Assembly (NCBI RefSeq): GCF_009664365.1
Contig: NZ_CP044310.1
Location: 4,405,001 to 4,469,000, forward strand
DNA: 64,000 bases
DNA from: Paenibacillus xylanilyticus
Lineage (GTDB): Bacteria > Bacillota > Bacilli > Paenibacillales > Paenibacillaceae
Direction of reading: 5' to 3'
In this document: positions 33,232-42,166 of the stretch, piece by piece
Layout of the letters: every line of letters begins with the position of its first letter
How positions within the stretch are numbered: position 1 is the stretch's first letter
Notes under the pieces: generated by a model
The model's input: the letters and a program-made list of their open reading frames with translations, nothing else
The model's database searches: none
What the model was told of the DNA's origin: nothing
Position numbers and translations under genes: made by a program

Positions 33232-35457
33232 TTAATTCATCTGATAACTAGGAATTTGTTCAAAGACTTTCTTCATTTCTTCGTAACTCAGCTTCAGTCG
33301 TTCACTGTATTTCACCTGTTCCCAAGGCTGCCAGCTATACACAGGCAGGGTTTTCAAATCCAGCGTGGTCTGATCACCTGCAGGCCAGGCTACGCTGCCC
33401 GTCGATCGGTCCATTAACCATGGAACCAGCGTTATGCCTTCGGTCTTCACCGTTTTAAACGCCCGTCCTTCCTGCAGAGGTCCATAATCGATCACTTGCA
33501 GTGAACTTGGATCACCAAACCCAAGCAGCATCCAGGGAATTCGCATCTCCACTTGATTGCCGTCATACTGCCAGGTCGTCAATGAATCCGTGTCAGATTG
33601 TCCGGGAGCTGTCGTTCCCCGCTTGAGGATACCCACCTTCTCATTCATAAACGGATGAGCAGACCGGGTATCCGGCGGCGTCATCCTCAGGCTGACTGCC
33701 AAATTCCATGGATGGAAGGGATCAGCTGCATTCCCTTGCTTGTCCGGCAGCATATCGTATCCTTCCTTGCCGTACAGACGCTGGTTAAAATCATAATCCT
33801 TGGCGATCTCTACCTGGGATTCATCATCCTGTCCCAGCGTGATGACCGTTTCGAGACCGTCACTTAGCGTTCGTTCCGGAAGCCGCTTGCCAGGCTGATT
33901 GCCACCTGCCAGTGTATCCGTGCCTATGCGGAGCACCGTTTTATCTGGATCAAACGGCTGGTCCAGCGTCATTCCAATGTACAGGTAGGCCTCGTCGTGG
34001 GTCAGCTTCATTTCCTGAATGCCGTCCACTTTTCCCTGCCATACCGTAACTTCTTCTTCGTTCAGTGCAGCCCAGTCATCCAGTTTCCCGTCGATGGTCA
34101 ACTGCTCCTGCTTGCCCGGGTCCATGGCGAGCAGACCGAACATTTTTTCGTTGGTCAGCACGTTTAGCCAGTAGGCCCGCCGATCAGCAGGAATTTCGAA
34201 AGGCATCGTGTTCCAGGTTTTCTTGAACCATTCATCCTGCCACATGAACAGAATTGCTCCCGCATACCCTTCGTCATAGATATCCTGAGTCAGTGAAGCG
34301 TCGATGGCTCCTTGTTCAGCCTCGTTATGTCCACCCTGATCCCTTCCTCCCATTCCTAGATGAGAGATCCCTAGGGAAGAAGGTACACCGTACTCGGTAA
34401 CCATAACAGGCATATCGGAATACTCGGCTTTAAGCTTGCGTAAATAGCTTTTGTACGTGTTGTACTCGCCGTTTGCATCCTTGATCGTTTGAAGGGTCTT
34501 GTCCGTGTGGAATAAATCCGGATAGTAGGGATACACATGGTATGCAGCAAAATATCCTCCCTGCCATTCCTCCGGCTGAATATGTCGGGCATCCACACTG
34601 ACGAGGTCCTCCTCGTACAAGGGTTCACCTGGATGTTCCAGCACATCGGTTGTCACCCAATTGGTGAACGTCATCGGATGTTCCCATCCATACTTCTTCT
34701 CCAGAACGGCTGTGTAGTCCAGCAGCTCCGCTAACCAGTTCTCGAAAGGCGAAGCATCTGCTGTCCCGGAAAAATGAACGCCCTTGTACTGCGGAACATC
34801 GGGATGTTTTTCATTCGTGTTGTCTACCATCGTGGGATCCCACTCGGTGCCGACATGCCAGGCCATTAGATATTTACCAGCATTCTTCTTGTACTTGCCG
34901 CTGGAAGCTCCGGCCTTTTCGGGAATATCCGCATCCCCATATACCGCGGTTACCGCTTTTTCAATCTCCTGCTTGAACGTCTGTTCAATGTGATCAGCAT
35001 AAGCGTCCTGCTTCTCAATCAACTCTTCTTCCGGCGACCATATACCCTGTATAAAATATAACGGCTGCTCCCGGCCACGGTTATAATCGACCAATGCCGA
35101 GTAAAAAATCGGTTCGTGGACCGTATAAACCCGTATGACATTGGCCCCCATCTCCTGAATCTGCTGGAACCACCTTAGGTAATCCTCTTCGGTCAGGGGA
35201 AATTCTCCCGGATAATATCCCGGCGAAGTTGCACCCAGGTTGACGCCCTTAACGAACATCTCCCTCCATGTTCCATCGGGCCCGTATTCCATGAACCGGT
35301 CTCCCTCGGTCTTGAATTTCATCTCCGTGCCATTCTCGGCTGTGTAGGTAACGAGCTGGGGCTGCATGTAGTGCCAGCCGGCCAATATTCCACCGGTCAG
35401 TACAACCGCACCCGTCAACATCGTTAACATCCAGCGCTTTCTTCTTCGTCTGCTCAT
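33232..35457 (-). CDS. Large membrane-anchored glycosidase-like protein of the exopolysaccharide operon
   Basis: A 741-residue protein with a basic N-terminus and one anchor helix (LTMLTGAVVLTGGILAGWHY), otherwise extracellular. Residues 60-430 look like a GH2/GH5-type TIM barrel (FVKGVNLGATSPGYYPGEFP, MGANVIRVYTVHEP, MAWHVGTEWDPTMVDN, VMVTEYGVPSS, ILFMWQDEWFKKTWN). The Glu of TEYG and the Glu after VGT are possible catalytic acids. Residues 450-680 look like a carbohydrate-binding beta-sandwich (LTIDGKLDDWAAL). It is the first gene of the six-gene operon. It may cut, trim or bind the polymer outside the cell. Confidence 0.78.
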   Translation of the reverse strand: MSRRRRKRWMLTMLTGAVVLTGGILAGWHYMQPQLVTYTAENGTEMKFKTEGDRFMEYGPDGTWREMFVKGVNLGATSPGYYPGEFPLTEEDYLRWFQQIQEMGANVIRVYTVHEPIFYSALVDYNRGREQPLYFIQGIWSPEEELIEKQDAYADHIEQTFKQEIEKAVTAVYGDADIPEKAGASSGKYKKNAGKYLMAWHVGTEWDPTMVDNTNEKHPDVPQYKGVHFSGTADASPFENWLAELLDYTAVLEKKYGWEHPMTFTNWVTTDVLEHPGEPLYEEDLVSVDARHIQPEEWQGGYFAAYHVYPYYPDLFHTDKTLQTIKDANGEYNTYKSYLRKLKAEYSDMPVMVTEYGVPSSLGISHLGMGGRDQGGHNEAEQGAIDASLTQDIYDEGYAGAILFMWQDEWFKKTWNTMPFEIPADRRAYWLNVLTNEKMFGLLAMDPGKQEQLTIDGKLDDWAALNEEEVTVWQGKVDGIQEMKLTHDEAYLYIGMTLDQPFDPDKTVLRIGTDTLAGGNQPGKRLPERTLSDGLETVITLGQDDESQVEIAKDYDFNQRLYGKEGYDMLPDKQGNAADPFHPWNLAVSLRMTPPDTRSAHPFMNEKVGILKRGTTAPGQSDTDSLTTWQYDGNQVEMRIPWMLLGFGDPSSLQVIDYGPLQEGRAFKTVKTEGITLVPWLMDRSTGSVAWPAGDQTTLDLKTLPVYSWQPWEQVKYSERLKLSYEEMKKVFEQIPSYQMN

Positions 35458-35982
35458 GGCTCCTGATTGCTCACCTCTCTATTTTGCATCCTGCCTGTTT
35501 TGGTCTGAATCTGAAATTAAAGCTAACAGATATGCAGCCATTCATCTGCTTGGATGTCCGCTCCGGGTAGAGATGCCAGCGGTGTGTTCTCACTATATCG
35601 CCAATACTCTGCATTTGTAACTAGGCTGATGGAAGCAAACGTGGAATGCAACATTCTGCCCATAATTCGTAAAAATGGCCATGAACTTGCTTTAAAAGCC
35701 TGTCTGACTTCTCTGCTTCATGGATACCATTTGTGATGGCTAAAACCTAATTGTAAACGCCTTGACCTGTTGCAGTTCTCTACCCGTTAAAGATATATGC
35801 AACGCGGTATGCAGCAGCTGTTTCGGCTTGAACACTTACCCCTTTAAACGCAAGTAATATGTTAAAGTTGCGGACGTTTTTACAGTATTAACCATAAAGA
35901 TTACAAAATTGATACTATAGTCCGATAACGCATCAGTGAAAACCCGCGGCCTGACAAGGTTTTCTGAAAAGTGCAGAAAAGC

Positions 35983-36020
35983 AAAAAAGGACATCAGTCC
36001 CCCCTTATAGGACTGTGCCC
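35983..36020 (-). terminator. Terminator-like hairpin in the leader of the exopolysaccharide operon
   Basis: On the minus strand GGGCACAGTCC pairs with GGACTGATGTCC (one bulge, one G-U) and is followed by six Ts. No protein gene lies upstream on this strand in the window's non-coding stretch, so it is either an attenuator in a long leader or the end of a small RNA. Confidence 0.65.
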
Positions 36021-36084
36021 ATTTATATTACTTTTACAAAAAGCGAAATGAACACCGGGTCATCACCCTGAAGTCACGAATCTC

Positions 36085-36099
36085 TTACATCAAATGTAA
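36085..36099. repeat. Palindrome TTACAT-CAA-ATGTAA
   Basis: Perfect 6-base arms around CAA in the divergent region. Possible operator. Confidence 0.35.
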
Positions 36100-36216
36100 A
36101 AAAGCACATCTTATTTCCTAAATTCCGACTCTATTATTCGGATTCCATAATTGTGTCCAATTTGCAAAAAAATTCCGGTTGCCGCTTTAGACCATTCGGG
36201 ATATGCTTATAAAACA

Positions 36217-36230
36217 GGAACACATGTTCC
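36217..36230. promoter_or_regulatory. LexA (SOS) box of the Y-family polymerase operon
   Basis: GGAACACATGTTCC is a palindrome with core GAACACATGTTC, fitting GAAC-N4-GTTC. It sits just downstream of a TATAAA -10-like element and 88 bases before the start codon. Confidence 0.75.
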
Positions 36231-36317
36231 AAACTGTAAATGAAATGTAAAAAATACGGCTGAACAGCTCTGTCTGTACGTGAACAGCCGAATCATGGAA
36301 TAAAGGAGATACCCGTT

Positions 36318-37562
36318 ATGTCCCGCAAAGATGGACGCGTCATTATGCTCGCAGACTGCCAGTCATTTTATGCCAGTGTGGAGAAATCGGCACATCCCGA
36401 ATACAAAGACCGTCCCCTCGTCGTAGCGGGAGATCCCGCGCGCCGTTCCGGCATCATCCTTGCGGCATGCCCTATCGCCAAATCTTATGGAATTACGACG
36501 GCTGAGCGACTCGGTGAAGCCCTTGCCAAATGCCCGAACGCTGTCGTCGTTCGCCCCCGGATGGCAGAATACATTCGCGTGTCACTGCACATCACCCGGA
36601 TTCTCCAGTCCTACACTGACCTTGTTGAGCCCTACAGTATTGATGAGCAGTTTCTCGATGTCACCGGAAGCCTGGAGCTGTTCGGCAGCCCGGAGACGAT
36701 TGCTCGCAGCATTCAATCCCGGGTCATGGAGGAGACGGGCGTATATATTCGGATTGGTATCAGTGATACCAAAGTGGTGAGCAAAATGGCCTGTGACTTA
36801 TATGCCAAAAAAGTCCCCGAAGGCATCTGTGTACTGAATCGTGAAGACATGGAGAAAACAATCTGGACCAAACCTGTCCGGGAAATGTTCATGGTCGGTT
36901 CACGGATGGGGAAACATCTCTCTAACATGGGCATTCGTACAATAGGTGATCTGGCACAGACACCTCTGTCCCGACTGAGGGAACGCTGGGGAGTTAATGG
37001 TGAAGTCATATGGCGCATTGCCCGCGGCATGGACGATTCACCCGTGAAACCCGGCACATACACGCATCAGCAGCAGGGCATCGGACATCAGATGACGCTT
37101 CCTAGAGATTATGCGTCTTGGGAAGAGATCAAGGTTGTCCTGCTTGAGCTGGCAGAGCTCGTCTGCCGACGTTCACGAGATAAATCACTGATGGGCAACG
37201 TTGTCTCGGTGGGATGCCGCGGGCAGGATTACGACCGTCCAACTGGCTTTTCGCGCCAGATGAAGGTGAACGAGCCAACCAACATTACAGATGAAGTCTA
37301 CGATGCCGCCGCGGCGCTCTTCCTTCGTCATTGGGACGGATTACCCATCCGCCGCATCAGCATCTCACTGACCGGGCTGGTGCCTGATTCCGAAGTACAG
37401 TTGTCCTGGTTCGATGATCGTGAACGCAAAAGAGAACTGGAACGTGCCACAGATGACATCAAGCGCAAGTTCGGAGACACCGCCATCATGCGGGCTTCCT
37501 CGCTCTGCTCGTCTGCACAGGCACAGGACCGTTCCCATAAAATCGGAGGTCATTACAAATGA
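36318..37562 (+). CDS. Y-family translesion DNA polymerase (UvrX/PolY2 type)
   Basis: A 414-residue error-prone polymerase. The palm has the metal-binding Asp13 in MLADCQSFYASVE and the catalytic Asp109-Glu110 in YSIDEQFLD. The helix-hairpin-helix thumb (LSNMGIRTIGDLAQ) and the little-finger domain (residues 245-360) follow. In Bacillus, UvrX/YqjW proteins of this type are induced by DNA damage and come with a YolD gene. Here too a LexA box lies upstream and a yolD-like gene overlaps the stop codon. AAGGAG lies before the ATG. It is not the housekeeping DinB (Pol IV) type, judged by the YolD partner. Confidence 0.9.
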   Translation: MSRKDGRVIMLADCQSFYASVEKSAHPEYKDRPLVVAGDPARRSGIILAACPIAKSYGITTAERLGEALAKCPNAVVVRPRMAEYIRVSLHITRILQSYTDLVEPYSIDEQFLDVTGSLELFGSPETIARSIQSRVMEETGVYIRIGISDTKVVSKMACDLYAKKVPEGICVLNREDMEKTIWTKPVREMFMVGSRMGKHLSNMGIRTIGDLAQTPLSRLRERWGVNGEVIWRIARGMDDSPVKPGTYTHQQQGIGHQMTLPRDYASWEEIKVVLLELAELVCRRSRDKSLMGNVVSVGCRGQDYDRPTGFSRQMKVNEPTNITDEVYDAAAALFLRHWDGLPIRRISISLTGLVPDSEVQLSWFDDRERKRELERATDDIKRKFGDTAIMRASSLCSSAQAQDRSHKIGGHYK

Positions 37563-37900
37563 GTAAAAAACTGCAGCAAAACGGACTCTTTGAGTCTTCA
37601 CGCATGATGCTTCCCGAGCACCGGGAAGCTTACATTCTTCATCAGGAACAGCTTTCTCCCCGGACCCGTCCATCACTGGATGCTCAGGCAGCGGAAGAAA
37701 TGTCACGTTTGCTCAGCAATTCAATGATGCTTGGAGATGTGGTGACCATAACCCTGTTCCATGAACATGACGATATCCGGTTTACTGGACAGGTGCTGAA
37801 GCTGGATCCTGCTGTACGTACGCTAAGGCTGCGGACATCAAACGGGACCCGGGACGTTCAGATGAATCTGATTACCAATGTGACACTGGCAAATGAATGA
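37559..37900 (+). CDS. YolD-like protein
   Basis: A 113-residue protein of the YolD family. The N-terminal half contains RMMLPEHREAYILHQEQL, the typical MxLPEH motif. The C-terminal half is a small beta barrel (VVTITLFHEHDDIRFTGQVL) that resembles a WYL/Sm-like fold. YolD proteins are encoded with UvrX-type polymerases and are thought to act as UmuD-like accessory factors. The ATG overlaps the polymerase stop (ATGA), so the two are coupled and share the LexA-controlled promoter. Confidence 0.9.
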   Translation: MSKKLQQNGLFESSRMMLPEHREAYILHQEQLSPRTRPSLDAQAAEEMSRLLSNSMMLGDVVTITLFHEHDDIRFTGQVLKLDPAVRTLRLRTSNGTRDVQMNLITNVTLANE

Positions 37901-38098
37901 CGCAGCAGAAAGCAAGTTCCAACGTTCAAACTGATATCGGCAATAGGAACTATCACTTTACCAACTCTCATTAGCGAATATTCCGCGATAGATGCAGCCA
38001 AAATTATGCATGCAGGACCGTTTTCCTACACTTCAATATGGCCCTCTATGGCATCCAAACACCCATTCTCGCCGAAGCTGCCTTCGGCCCAAAGAAGC

Positions 38099-38131
38099 AA
38101 AATGACCGATAAGTGATTCATCGGCCATTTT
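38099..38131. terminator. Bidirectional terminator between yolD-like gene and glsA
   Basis: Arms AAAATG-A-CCGAT and ATCGG-C-CATTTT pair on both strands. A second hairpin GCCGAAG/CTTCGGC lies at 38071-38088. Confidence 0.6.
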
Positions 38132-38152
38132 AGTGGGTATATGGGGAAATCT

Positions 38153-39094
38153 TCAGAAAAGACTCCAGTCAAATTCCTTGGAAAGGCGCTCCAGCAAATG
38201 CACGCCCGCAATGCTGTTCCCTTTTCGATTCAGTGCCGGTCCTACAAGACCAATGCCAAATTGACCAGGAACAAGGGTGATAATCCCGCCGGATACACCG
38301 CTCTTGGCAGGCAGTCCGACTTCAATGGCAAATTCACCCGATGCATTATACATACCGCAGGTCGTCATGAAGGTTTTGGCAATCTGTACATAACGACGGG
38401 GAATGAGCTCATTTCCCGTGATCGGATCTGTACCATCATGAGCAAGCACCAGAGCCATGCGGGCCAGATCCGCACAAGTCACCTCGATTGAACAGTGGCG
38501 GAAATAGACACAGAGCACATCTTCCACATCTTCCTTGATTACACCATTATGCTTCAAAAAGTAAGCCAGCGAACGGTTCAAGTGACCTGTCTCCGATTCG
38601 GACCGGAATACCTCTTCGTTATAGTCCAGCCGATCATTGTTCGCGAGCTTGCGGAAAAACTCCAGAATTCGCCGTGACTTCTCTTCCTTACAGTCTCCAG
38701 CGACCAGGGAGGAGACCGTTATAGCTCCCGCATTGATCAACGGATTAAACGGGATACCCGGTTCAACCAGTTCAAGCTTGATCATCGAATTGTAATCATC
38801 ACCCGTAGGTTCTTTTCCTACATTAAAGAAAACCGCTTCTTCCCCATGATCCATCAAAGCGAGAATTAGTGTGAACACTTTCGAGATACTCTGCATCGTA
38901 AAGGGTACACCGCAATCTCCGGCAGACACATGATTGCCTTCGGCGTCCATAATATGTATGCCCAGCTCATCCTGTGAAGCCTTAACCAGCTCCGGGATAT
39001 AGGAAGCAACCTTTCCCTGCCCTGTATGCAGACGACTGGTCTCCAGCCATTCCGGCAGCAATTCGTTCAGACGCTCCATTACCGTATTGCTCAT
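38153..39094 (-). CDS. glsA: Glutaminase A
   Basis: Hydrolyses glutamine to glutamate and ammonia in the cytosol. The 313-residue protein has the serine-dependent beta-lactamase-like fold with the nucleophile in TMQSISKVF (SxxK; Ser about 67), NPLINAGAI, the YNEEVFRSE region and the C-terminal SGVSGGIITLVPGQFGIG. The start MSNTVMERL at 39094 is chosen because GGAGGGG lies 6 bases before it, while the two upstream ATGs lack one. In B. subtilis glutaminase genes lie with a glutamine transporter and a two-component system; here none is adjacent. Confidence 0.94.
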   Translation of the reverse strand: MSNTVMERLNELLPEWLETSRLHTGQGKVASYIPELVKASQDELGIHIMDAEGNHVSAGDCGVPFTMQSISKVFTLILALMDHGEEAVFFNVGKEPTGDDYNSMIKLELVEPGIPFNPLINAGAITVSSLVAGDCKEEKSRRILEFFRKLANNDRLDYNEEVFRSESETGHLNRSLAYFLKHNGVIKEDVEDVLCVYFRHCSIEVTCADLARMALVLAHDGTDPITGNELIPRRYVQIAKTFMTTCGMYNASGEFAIEVGLPAKSGVSGGIITLVPGQFGIGLVGPALNRKGNSIAGVHLLERLSKEFDWSLF

Positions 39095-39209
39095 CTCCAT
39101 CCCCTCCATATCTCTGTGCAGCATCCTGCATCATTTCCGGCCGGGCATGAGCTCCATTGCCAGGTATAAGCAGAATGTGTATCTATCATTACCCTTCTGG
39201 CATGATCGT

Positions 39210-39692
39210 TTACCCACGTACCCTAAGGTTTAATTCCAGAATCTCGCCGGGGAGTCCTTCCATATCGCCTGTCCACGTCGATACAAAGTTCTGTCTGGTT
39301 AATATTCGGCGGGATGCCACGTTGGATGGGTCAATGATCGCATAGAGCACATCTATTCCCGCCGCCTGTGCTTTTAGAATGAGACGTGACGCAATGGACG
39401 TGCCATGACCTTGGCCCCAGTATTCAGGCATAACCATATAGCCCATCTCTGCTCGGGACGAATCGGATTCATCCGGAATGAGTTTGGCGTAAGCCAGCCC
39501 AGCTCCATCTGCATTTGATACCCGGTAATATCCGCAGCTGGATCCCAGATTATAATCAAGCATGGACCGGAATTGGTTCTTCGCCTCATCCTCCGGGAGC
39601 GTACGTTCCGTAATTTGTTTCATGACTTCCATATTGGAAACCAGAGCATAATAGTCTGCAAAATCAGGTTCAGCATATTTAACGAAGTTCAT
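39210..39692 (-). CDS. GNAT-family N-acetyltransferase
   Basis: A 160-residue acetyltransferase of the RimJ/RimL-like kind. The acetyl-CoA-binding motif A appears as MGYMVMPEYWGQGHGTSIAS (Q/RxxGxG/A, with GQGHGT at about residues 96-101), followed by IDPSNVASRRILTRQNF typical of motif B. The target (protein N-terminus, amino acid, or a small amine) cannot be told. Monocistronic. Confidence 0.88.
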   Translation of the reverse strand: MNFVKYAEPDFADYYALVSNMEVMKQITERTLPEDEAKNQFRSMLDYNLGSSCGYYRVSNADGAGLAYAKLIPDESDSSRAEMGYMVMPEYWGQGHGTSIASRLILKAQAAGIDVLYAIIDPSNVASRRILTRQNFVSTWTGDMEGLPGEILELNLRVRG

Positions 39693-39826
39693 TGAAATCC
39701 TCCTCCAGCTCCGAACAGATGTTGTTGTCCGTTAATTCACCTAGAGTATAGCAGAAGCACAGGATACAATGCACGCTGCCTCCAAGCGATCTCCTACCAA
39801 CCAGTAGTGTACCCCTAACCCTATTG

Positions 39827-39852
39827 AAAAAAGCGGCCTCCGTAGAGACCGC
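39827..39852 (-). terminator. Terminator after the OFA-family transporter gene
   Basis: On the minus strand GCGGTCTC pairs with GAGGCCGC around TACG and is followed by TTTTTT. Confidence 0.8.
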
Positions 39853-39915
39853 CATTCACTTATTTAATATAGAAACAATACATTATAACGAACGGTATTC
39901 AAAATTCGAATTCAC

Positions 39916-41208
39916 TCAGCTTGCCCGGGATGAAGGTTTGAGACTCATGTGACCTTCATGCTGACGTGTACGACGATTTTGACCCGGAGGTGTAATCATC
40001 AAGGCAAGCAGCAGGGAAACAGCACAGAGGATGGCAATAACGATAAACGTCAGATGGAATCCGCCCAGCAGGGCACTGATAAAGGATCCAGCCAAGGCTC
40101 CAATTCCAAATCCCTGATAGATGACGCCATAGTTTTTGCTCTGATTTTTCAGTCCGAAGTAATCCGCGACAATCGCCGGAAATACGGTAATGTTACCACC
40201 GAAACAGAACGCAACTGCAGCCACGCAGGCGAAGAACACGCCATAGGTCAGCGGAACGAGGCTTAGTATCATGACGGCGACTGCTGTAACCAGCAGTGCC
40301 CCGGCAATCACTTTCATCCGGCCTACTTTGTCCGACAAGGCCCCCAGAATGATACGCCCTGCCGTATTGAAGATCGCAACCATTGCTACAGCATTCGCAG
40401 CGGTAGCCACGTCAAGACCTGCCAGCTGTACGCCGATGTCTTTGACAATACCGATCAGATACAAGCCGCTCATACAAGCCGTGAAGAAAATAATGAAGAG
40501 CATATACGCTTCTTTGGTGCGAAGCATTTCTTTTACCGTGTACTGATGACGAATAACTTCTTCCTGCTTCGCCCCTTCAGTCTTGCTAACGGGAGCCTGT
40601 TCACGAACAACGGCTTCACGAATCAGGAAAGATCCGGCCACAATCAGGACCAGGACGATGATACCCCAATACATAAATGCCTGAGCAGGTCCTACAGCAC
40701 CAATCAATGCCGAGTTCACATATTTAAACAACAGACTACCTGTACCAAAAGCACCAACGGAAATACCCGAGATGAGACCTTTGCGTTCCGGGAACCATTT
40801 GATCAAGTTGGATAACGACGTGATGTATGCGGTCCCGTCTGCGAACCCAACCACGAATCCCGCCAAAATGTAGAGCAGTGTTAATGAAGTAACCTGCGAA
40901 CTGAGCACCAGTCCCAGACCAAGAACAATCCCTGCAACACGGATCAGACGCTGAAGTCCCCATCGCTCCTGCAATCGGCCTGCAAACAGCGTAGCAAATG
41001 CGAGTGCAAAACTCGTGATTGAAAAAGTTATCGCGACCGAGCTGACGTCCCATCCGAAACGGTCAGACAGCGGTTGATTAAATAAACTCCAGGTGTAGAT
41101 GGTTCCAAGGCCCATTTGTACAATAATGGTTCCCAGTACAATAAGCCAACGATTCATTTTTATGGATGTCGATGCTGAATTAGGTGCTGATGAAATAGCT
41201 GCTTTCAT
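39916..41208 (-). CDS. OFA-family MFS transporter (OxlT/YhjX-like), probable pyruvate carrier
   Basis: A 430-residue, twelve-helix carrier of the oxalate/formate antiporter family: MNRWLIVLGTIIVQMGLGTI with YTWSLFNQPLSDRFGW at the N-terminus, GFVVGFADGTAYITSLSNLI, WFPERKGLISGISVGAFGTG, and IVADYFGLKNQSKNYGVIYQ. E. coli YhjX of this family is linked to pyruvate and is the target of the LytTR regulator YpdB. Here the gene is directly downstream of a LytS/LytT pair with a matching site between them, so pyruvate (or a similar carboxylate) is the best guess. The ATG at 41208 has GGGGAGA 6 bases upstream. Confidence 0.9.
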   Translation of the reverse strand: MKAAISSAPNSASTSIKMNRWLIVLGTIIVQMGLGTIYTWSLFNQPLSDRFGWDVSSVAITFSITSFALAFATLFAGRLQERWGLQRLIRVAGIVLGLGLVLSSQVTSLTLLYILAGFVVGFADGTAYITSLSNLIKWFPERKGLISGISVGAFGTGSLLFKYVNSALIGAVGPAQAFMYWGIIVLVLIVAGSFLIREAVVREQAPVSKTEGAKQEEVIRHQYTVKEMLRTKEAYMLFIIFFTACMSGLYLIGIVKDIGVQLAGLDVATAANAVAMVAIFNTAGRIILGALSDKVGRMKVIAGALLVTAVAVMILSLVPLTYGVFFACVAAVAFCFGGNITVFPAIVADYFGLKNQSKNYGVIYQGFGIGALAGSFISALLGGFHLTFIVIAILCAVSLLLALMITPPGQNRRTRQHEGHMSLKPSSRAS

Positions 41209-41297
41209 CGTGATCTCCCCTTTGCCGATGTCATGTCTGAGCACACTGTCCATCATTTGGTGAATGACAATGCTGCTTTGAATGCGTTCACAAGCTA

Positions 41298-41303
41298 ATC
41301 ATA
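41298..41303 (-). promoter_or_regulatory. Candidate -10 of the OFA transporter promoter
   Basis: TATGAT on the minus strand, with no good -35, as expected for an activator-dependent promoter. The predicted transcription start is about 60 bases from the centre of the LytTR site. Confidence 0.4.
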
Positions 41304-41335
41304 CATGAAAGGGGATTCATAACGCCGATTTAAGC

Positions 41336-41366
41336 ATGAGTTGCATCAGAGACGGAATGAAATGCC
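41336..41366 (-). promoter_or_regulatory. Candidate LytTR-regulator binding site (YpdB-like direct repeat)
   Basis: On the minus strand GGCATTTCAT (41357-41366), exactly 11 bases, then TGCAACTCAT (41336-41345). As I recall it, the E. coli YpdB site is GGCATTTCAT-N11-GGCATTTCAT; the first half is identical and the second matches 7 of 10. It lies upstream of the OFA transporter gene. Confidence 0.6.
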
Positions 41367-41367
41367 T

Positions 41368-42159
41368 CTATATGCGCATGAGCTGCCTGAATTCCTTGAC
41401 CTTCCCCCGGCTAACCGGCACTTCCGCTTCCAGATCGCGCAGACGGAGCAGATAGGTATTGTTAAACCAGGGTACAATTTCACGAATTTGAGACAGATTA
41501 ACCAGATAAGAACGGTGACAGCGGAAAAAGGACTCCTGAGGCAGTCGGCCATGAAAATCCGAAATGCTCACTGGCATCGTAAACTCACCATTTTTGGTAT
41601 ACACCTTCGTTACTTTCTCTTGTGCTTCCGCATAATAAATGTCGGCTGTATCCGTTACGATAATGTTATCGTTTCTCAGCAGATTAATTCGTATTCCACT
41701 TCCGGCGACAGATGCTTTGGGCGATGATCCTTGTACGGACGTGTCATCCGTCACTTGAGCCTGCCCATGTTCAACCAATCCCTCTCCCGCATGATCGCGT
41801 TTGAAGGCATTCTCCAGCTTAAGCAGCATGGCTGCGATTCGTTTCTCATCATATGGCTTCAAAATGTAGTCAAAGGCTTCCAGCTCGAATGCTTCTGCTG
41901 CATGCTCCTTATACGCTGTCGTAAAGACGATGTAAGGCTTACTGGCGAACTTCCCGATATGATGGGCCAGCATCATGCCGTCCAGAGATGGAATGTTAAT
42001 ATCGAGAAAAATAACGTCGACTTCCTGCTCCTGCAGAAATTTTAGGACATCCAGTCCATCTTCCAGGCAGGCAACCACTTCAATCTTACTATGTTCTTGG
42101 ATCAAATAATTCAATTCTTCACTTGCAGGAATTTCATCTTCCACGATAAGGGCTCTCAT
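41368..42159 (-). CDS. LytTR-family response regulator (LytT/YpdB-like)
   Basis: A 263-residue response regulator. Residues 1-120 are a receiver domain (MRALIVEDEIPASEELNYLI; phospho-acceptor Asp53 in VIFLDINIPSLDG; Lys in DYILKPYDEKR). A polar linker follows, and residues 158-262 are a LytTR DNA-binding domain (IYYAEAQEKVTKVYTKNGEF, FFRCHRSYLVNLSQIREIVP, VPVSRGKVKEFRQ). It works with the histidine kinase encoded 7 bases upstream and probably activates the transporter gene immediately downstream. A Ser-rich linker of about 30 residues between domains is unusually long. Confidence 0.93.
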   Translation of the reverse strand: MRALIVEDEIPASEELNYLIQEHSKIEVVACLEDGLDVLKFLQEQEVDVIFLDINIPSLDGMMLAHHIGKFASKPYIVFTTAYKEHAAEAFELEAFDYILKPYDEKRIAAMLLKLENAFKRDHAGEGLVEHGQAQVTDDTSVQGSSPKASVAGSGIRINLLRNDNIIVTDTADIYYAEAQEKVTKVYTKNGEFTMPVSISDFHGRLPQESFFRCHRSYLVNLSQIREIVPWFNNTYLLRLRDLEAEVPVSRGKVKEFRQLMRI

Positions 42160-42166
42160 AGACCAA

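Larger units (their letters stand above)
35458..36317. other. 860-base divergent region between the exopolysaccharide operon and the polymerase gene
   Basis: No protein gene is credible. It holds a leftward terminator-like hairpin (35983-36020), a hairpin TTTTCTG/CAGAAAA next to it, the palindrome TTACAT-CAA-ATGTAA (36085-36099), the LexA box (36217-36230) and several further TTTACA/TGTAAA words. I could not match it to a known riboswitch. Confidence 0.55.

Noticed and set aside
35458..36317. c-di-GMP or c-di-AMP riboswitch before the exopolysaccharide operon
   Set aside because: The conserved core sequences of the GEMM-I and ydaO-type motifs could not be found on the minus strand; only the terminator-like hairpin is supported.
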